Source: Hyphomicrobiales bacterium (GTDB lineage: Bacteria; Pseudomonadota; Alphaproteobacteria; Rhizobiales; Beijerinckiaceae). From it: 53,899 nt of DNA. Positions 51,772 through 53,899 of this stretch are shown here, in pieces. The notes beneath the pieces were generated by a model that was not told the origin of the DNA, did not search any database, and saw only the letters and a list, made by a program, of their open reading frames with translations. The position numbers and the translations under genes are program-made. Position 1 is the stretch's first letter, and each line of letters opens with the position of its first letter. Location: assembly GCA_900470775.1 (NCBI GenBank), contig UCBZ01000070.1, positions 1 through 53,899 on the forward strand. The letters run 5' to 3'.

Positions 51772-53481
51772 TCAGCTCTTGCTGATGACGTAGCGCGGGT
51801 ACCGGTCCATCCGCACCTTCAAGGCAGACATCCGCCCACGGAAATATCCGTCCGAGACGTCCCTGCCGTGGTTGTGGCCGGTGATCGCGTTGCTGAAGCG
51901 CTTCGAGATGTTGGCTTCCTCGGCACGGGTAACGAAGGTGTGCCGCCAACCGTGGTTGGGACTGACGCCGTCCTCAAGGGTGACCTGCTCCTGGACCCAT
52001 TCTGCGAGTTCGCTGGCGCGCTGCTCCTGCTGGCTGCGCGTCGCCCCTTCCTTCTGAGGAACGTCGCCGACGAACAGGAAGCCGGCTGGCGCCTTCTCCC
52101 AGAAGGCTAAAAGGCCCTCGTCTACGAGAGCGGGATGCAAAGGCACCTTGCGCGCCACATTCGTCTTCGTCGTCGGGAAGTGGATCACCCAGATCCCACC
52201 CTCCTGGCGGATGTCGTGGCGGCTGAGCCAGCAGACCTCCTGGATGCGGGCGCCGGTGTACGCGCAAATCCATGGCGCCCACCGGCGCGAGGCGGAAGCG
52301 CGCGGGTATCGGCGGCTCGGCTTGGCATTCCGCGCGGCTATCAGGATCGCGGAGACCTCGTGATCTTCGAAATGCTTCTCCCGGGTCGTCGTCTGTCGAT
52401 CGACGTCGAGCTTGATACCTCTGGCGGGATTCTCGTCGCGCTTGCGGCCACCCTGGCGTGTCGTCGCCCAAGCAAAAATCGAGGAAACGGCGACGAGGTC
52501 GTTACGGTTGATCGTCCGCGGGGCGATACCGTCGACATCCCTGCGATGGTTCGCCCAATCGAAGATGTCGTCGCCGCTGACCAGTCTCCAATCCTTGCCC
52601 TTCCAGAACCGATCGAGCGACTCGAGCGATGGGCCATACCGGCGCAGTGTGCTCGCCGCCTTCTTGTCGGTCTGATAGGCACACCAGCGCTTATAGAGAT
52701 CTGCGATGGACTCGAGCTCGCGGTCGCCTTTCGGACCCGAAGCTTGCACTGGCGTAACGGGCGGCTTCCAAGCCGGAAGGTTCTTGCCGATCTCGTCGGA
52801 ATGGTCGGCACTGGACAGGCGGCGCATGGCGAGATCGCCGAAGGCCTCGGCGATGTTGACGAGCTCCTTGGCCACCCGTCGTATCGATGTCTCATCGACC
52901 TGCATCTGCTTTTGGGCGACGAGCTGCCGCGCGTCCTCGCCGAAGGCCGCCTCAACGATCTCCTCCCGCGACAGGACGCCATCGCCGTGGCGCAGCGCGT
53001 AGGCATGCAGCGCTAGGGGATCCTGCATCTCGATCGATGCCATGCGTTCGGCGAGCTTGGGATCATCGACGCCATGGTCGAGATGCCACTGCGTGGCCTG
53101 GTCATATTCCTGGACGAACGCCTCGATCTGGTCGTTGAAGTCGTAGTCCGTCTCGAACTGCTTGACGGCGTCCCTGTAGCTTTCGCCGGCTAGGGCCTTC
53201 ACCTCGCCGGGCTTGAGCGCGAGGGGAGCGATACGCAGTGAATCCCAATACGCAGCCAGCCGACCAAGCGCGGTCTGGAAACGCTCCTTGGCCTCTCTCG
53301 CGCTCTTGGTGCGCAGCGAGACATAGACCTTGTCGGAGACGGTGACGGTGACCGATTCGCCAGCGATCGGCAGGGTCACGGCGCGGCCGCGCGCGACCTC
53401 GCGCAGCTCGTTCGGCACCCGAACATTGAGGTAGTAGGATCCCGACTTGGTAGCGAAGGGACGGGGCATCGCAAGGGCCAT
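51772..53481 (-). CDS. Tyrosine recombinase (integrase) with DUF6538 N-terminus
   Basis: A 569-residue site-specific integrase. The first 45 residues match the DUF6538 domain of island integrases (RPFATKSGSYYLNVRVPNEL). The catalytic domain has R412 (YTGARIQEVCWL), H510-x-x-R513 (NHGWRHTFVTRA), H536 (GHNHGRD) and the nucleophile Y546 (DGYFRG), with K439 likely (FPTTKTN). It starts 80 bp from the 3' end of a tRNA-Leu gene and points away from it, the standard layout of an island inserted in a tRNA. ATG at 53469 is an alternative start. Two GTGTGAAA repeats flank the start region. Confidence 0.93.
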   Translation of the reverse strand: MALAMPRPFATKSGSYYLNVRVPNELREVARGRAVTLPIAGESVTVTVSDKVYVSLRTKSAREAKERFQTALGRLAAYWDSLRIAPLALKPGEVKALAGESYRDAVKQFETDYDFNDQIEAFVQEYDQATQWHLDHGVDDPKLAERMASIEMQDPLALHAYALRHGDGVLSREEIVEAAFGEDARQLVAQKQMQVDETSIRRVAKELVNIAEAFGDLAMRRLSSADHSDEIGKNLPAWKPPVTPVQASGPKGDRELESIADLYKRWCAYQTDKKAASTLRRYGPSLESLDRFWKGKDWRLVSGDDIFDWANHRRDVDGIAPRTINRNDLVAVSSIFAWATTRQGGRKRDENPARGIKLDVDRQTTTREKHFEDHEVSAILIAARNAKPSRRYPRASASRRWAPWICAYTGARIQEVCWLSRHDIRQEGGIWVIHFPTTKTNVARKVPLHPALVDEGLLAFWEKAPAGFLFVGDVPQKEGATRSQQEQRASELAEWVQEQVTLEDGVSPNHGWRHTFVTRAEEANISKRFSNAITGHNHGRDVSDGYFRGRMSALKVRMDRYPRYVISKS

Positions 53482-53502
53482 GTGTGAAACCGCTGTGTGA
53501 AA
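53482..53502. repeat. GTGTGAAA direct repeats at the integrase start
   Basis: GTGTGAAA at 53482-53489 and 53495-53502, 13 bp apart and followed by CCGC and GCGG. They lie directly before the integrase start codon, in the tRNA-integrase gap where arm-type or excisionase sites would be expected. Confidence 0.5.
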
Positions 53503-53561
53503 GCGGATACCCGATAAGCCCTTACAAAACCGTAACTCTTTGACCTGCTGAGGAAAAAGAG

Positions 53562-53648
53562 TGGTGCCCAGGAGAGGACTCGAACCTCCACGCCCTTGCG
53601 AGCGCCAGCACCTGAAGCTGGTGCGTCTACCAATTCCGCCACCTGGGC
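53562..53648 (-). tRNA. tRNA-Leu (CAG)
   Basis: Read on the minus strand: acceptor GCCCAGG, D-arm GGCGGAATTGGTAGACGC, anticodon arm CCAGC-TTCAGGT-GCTGG (anticodon CAG), a long variable arm GCGCTCGCAAGGGCGT, T-arm GAGG-TTCGAGT-CCTC, acceptor CCTGGGC with A then an encoded CCA. 87 bases with CCA. The long variable arm and CAG anticodon identify a leucine tRNA. The gene is intact at its 3' end, as expected when the integrated element restores the end it interrupts. Confidence 0.95.
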
Positions 53649-53787
53649 AACGGCGGTTCGTTTACGGAGGCGTCGCGGTACTGTCAACGCCTGCGGAGCG
53701 ATTTGTTGGAGATCGCCGGATTTTCATGTGCGCTATCGGATCGATCGCCGCGGCTGGTGAGGCCGCGGCGGGAGAAGGGCCTGGATT

Positions 53788-53899
53788 TCAGGCGGCGCGG
53801 CGCCTGGTTTCGGGCTGTGTGTAGGCAGGCTGCGCATCATGGCTGCCGCCGGCTCCCGCGCCCTCCTGCCCCGTCCTGAAGGCCGCGACGAGGTCGTTG
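53788..53899 (-). CDS. C-terminal part of an unknown gene (runs off the window)
   Basis: A minus-strand frame enters from the right edge and ends at TGA 53788-53790: NDLVAAFRTGQEGAGAGGSH and then AQPAYTQPETRRRAA. Only 36 residues are seen, a flexible basic tail that I cannot assign. It would lie on the chromosomal side of the tRNA. Confidence 0.4.
   Translation of the reverse strand, partial: NDLVAAFRTGQEGAGAGGSHDAQPAYTQPETRRRAA

Overview
The window is GC-rich DNA from an alphaproteobacterium, most likely a Hyphomicrobiales member of the Bosea/Methylobacterium/Bradyrhizobium kind. This rests on the direct-repeat LexA box (GAAC-N7-GAAC) in front of an imuA-imuB-dnaE2 cassette, on DUF6894, DUF3606, DUF3597 and DUF6538 proteins, and on codon use. 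Genus is inference; there is no rRNA here. The right end carries a tRNA-Leu(CAG) gene with a tyrosine integrase reading away from its 3' end, so much of the window is probably a genomic island whose other end is not visible.

Layout. 1-8.1 kb: a peptide-type ABC transporter (binding protein, two permeases) with a class A beta-lactamase-like hydrolase and an M20 peptidase, divergent from two overlapping LysR regulators; no ATPase subunit is present. 8.1-14.1 kb: accessory DNA with much gene decay, including a 5'-truncated histidine kinase, a frameshifted response regulator, two frameshifted DUF6894 genes, DUF892 and YihY fragments that meet at one point, and a short dnaE2 remnant. 14.1-20.4 kb: a DEDDh exonuclease, a CPA1 antiporter, a SRAP protein, an ATP-dependent DNA ligase without a Ku gene, and small DUF genes. 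20.4-27.3 kb: a plasmid/ICE-like module (AAA+ helicase-like protein, ParA/TraL-like ATPase, TraM-like membrane protein, unknowns) with palindrome-rich intergenic DNA but no relaxase. 27.3-30.4 kb: an aldehyde dehydrogenase and an acetolactate synthase-like ThDP enzyme. 30.4-31.5 kb: a non-coding gap holding an array of hairpin units with a shared seed. 31.5-37.0 kb: the SOS mutagenesis cassette imuA-imuB-dnaE2.

37.2-44.5 kb: the most striking region, a tightly packed six-gene operon on the minus strand. It encodes a sigma-70-like protein, a HTH protein, a 1,117-residue fusion of IrrE metallopeptidase, UvrD helicase and RecB-like nuclease domains, a double ubiquitin-like/E2 fusion, a JAMM-E1 fusion and a DUF6527 protein. 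The parts together suggest a regulated ubiquitin-like conjugation system tied to a DNA-processing enzyme, probably for defence or damage control. 44.9-53.6 kb: an island-type block (ExoI-like nuclease, AAA+ ATPase, four unknown proteins, integrase) running to the tRNA-Leu gene.

The mix of DNA repair, DNA degradation, conjugation relics and an E1/E2 pathway next to an integrase is what one expects of a defence- and repair-rich island. Functions are inferred from recognised motifs; no homology search was possible.
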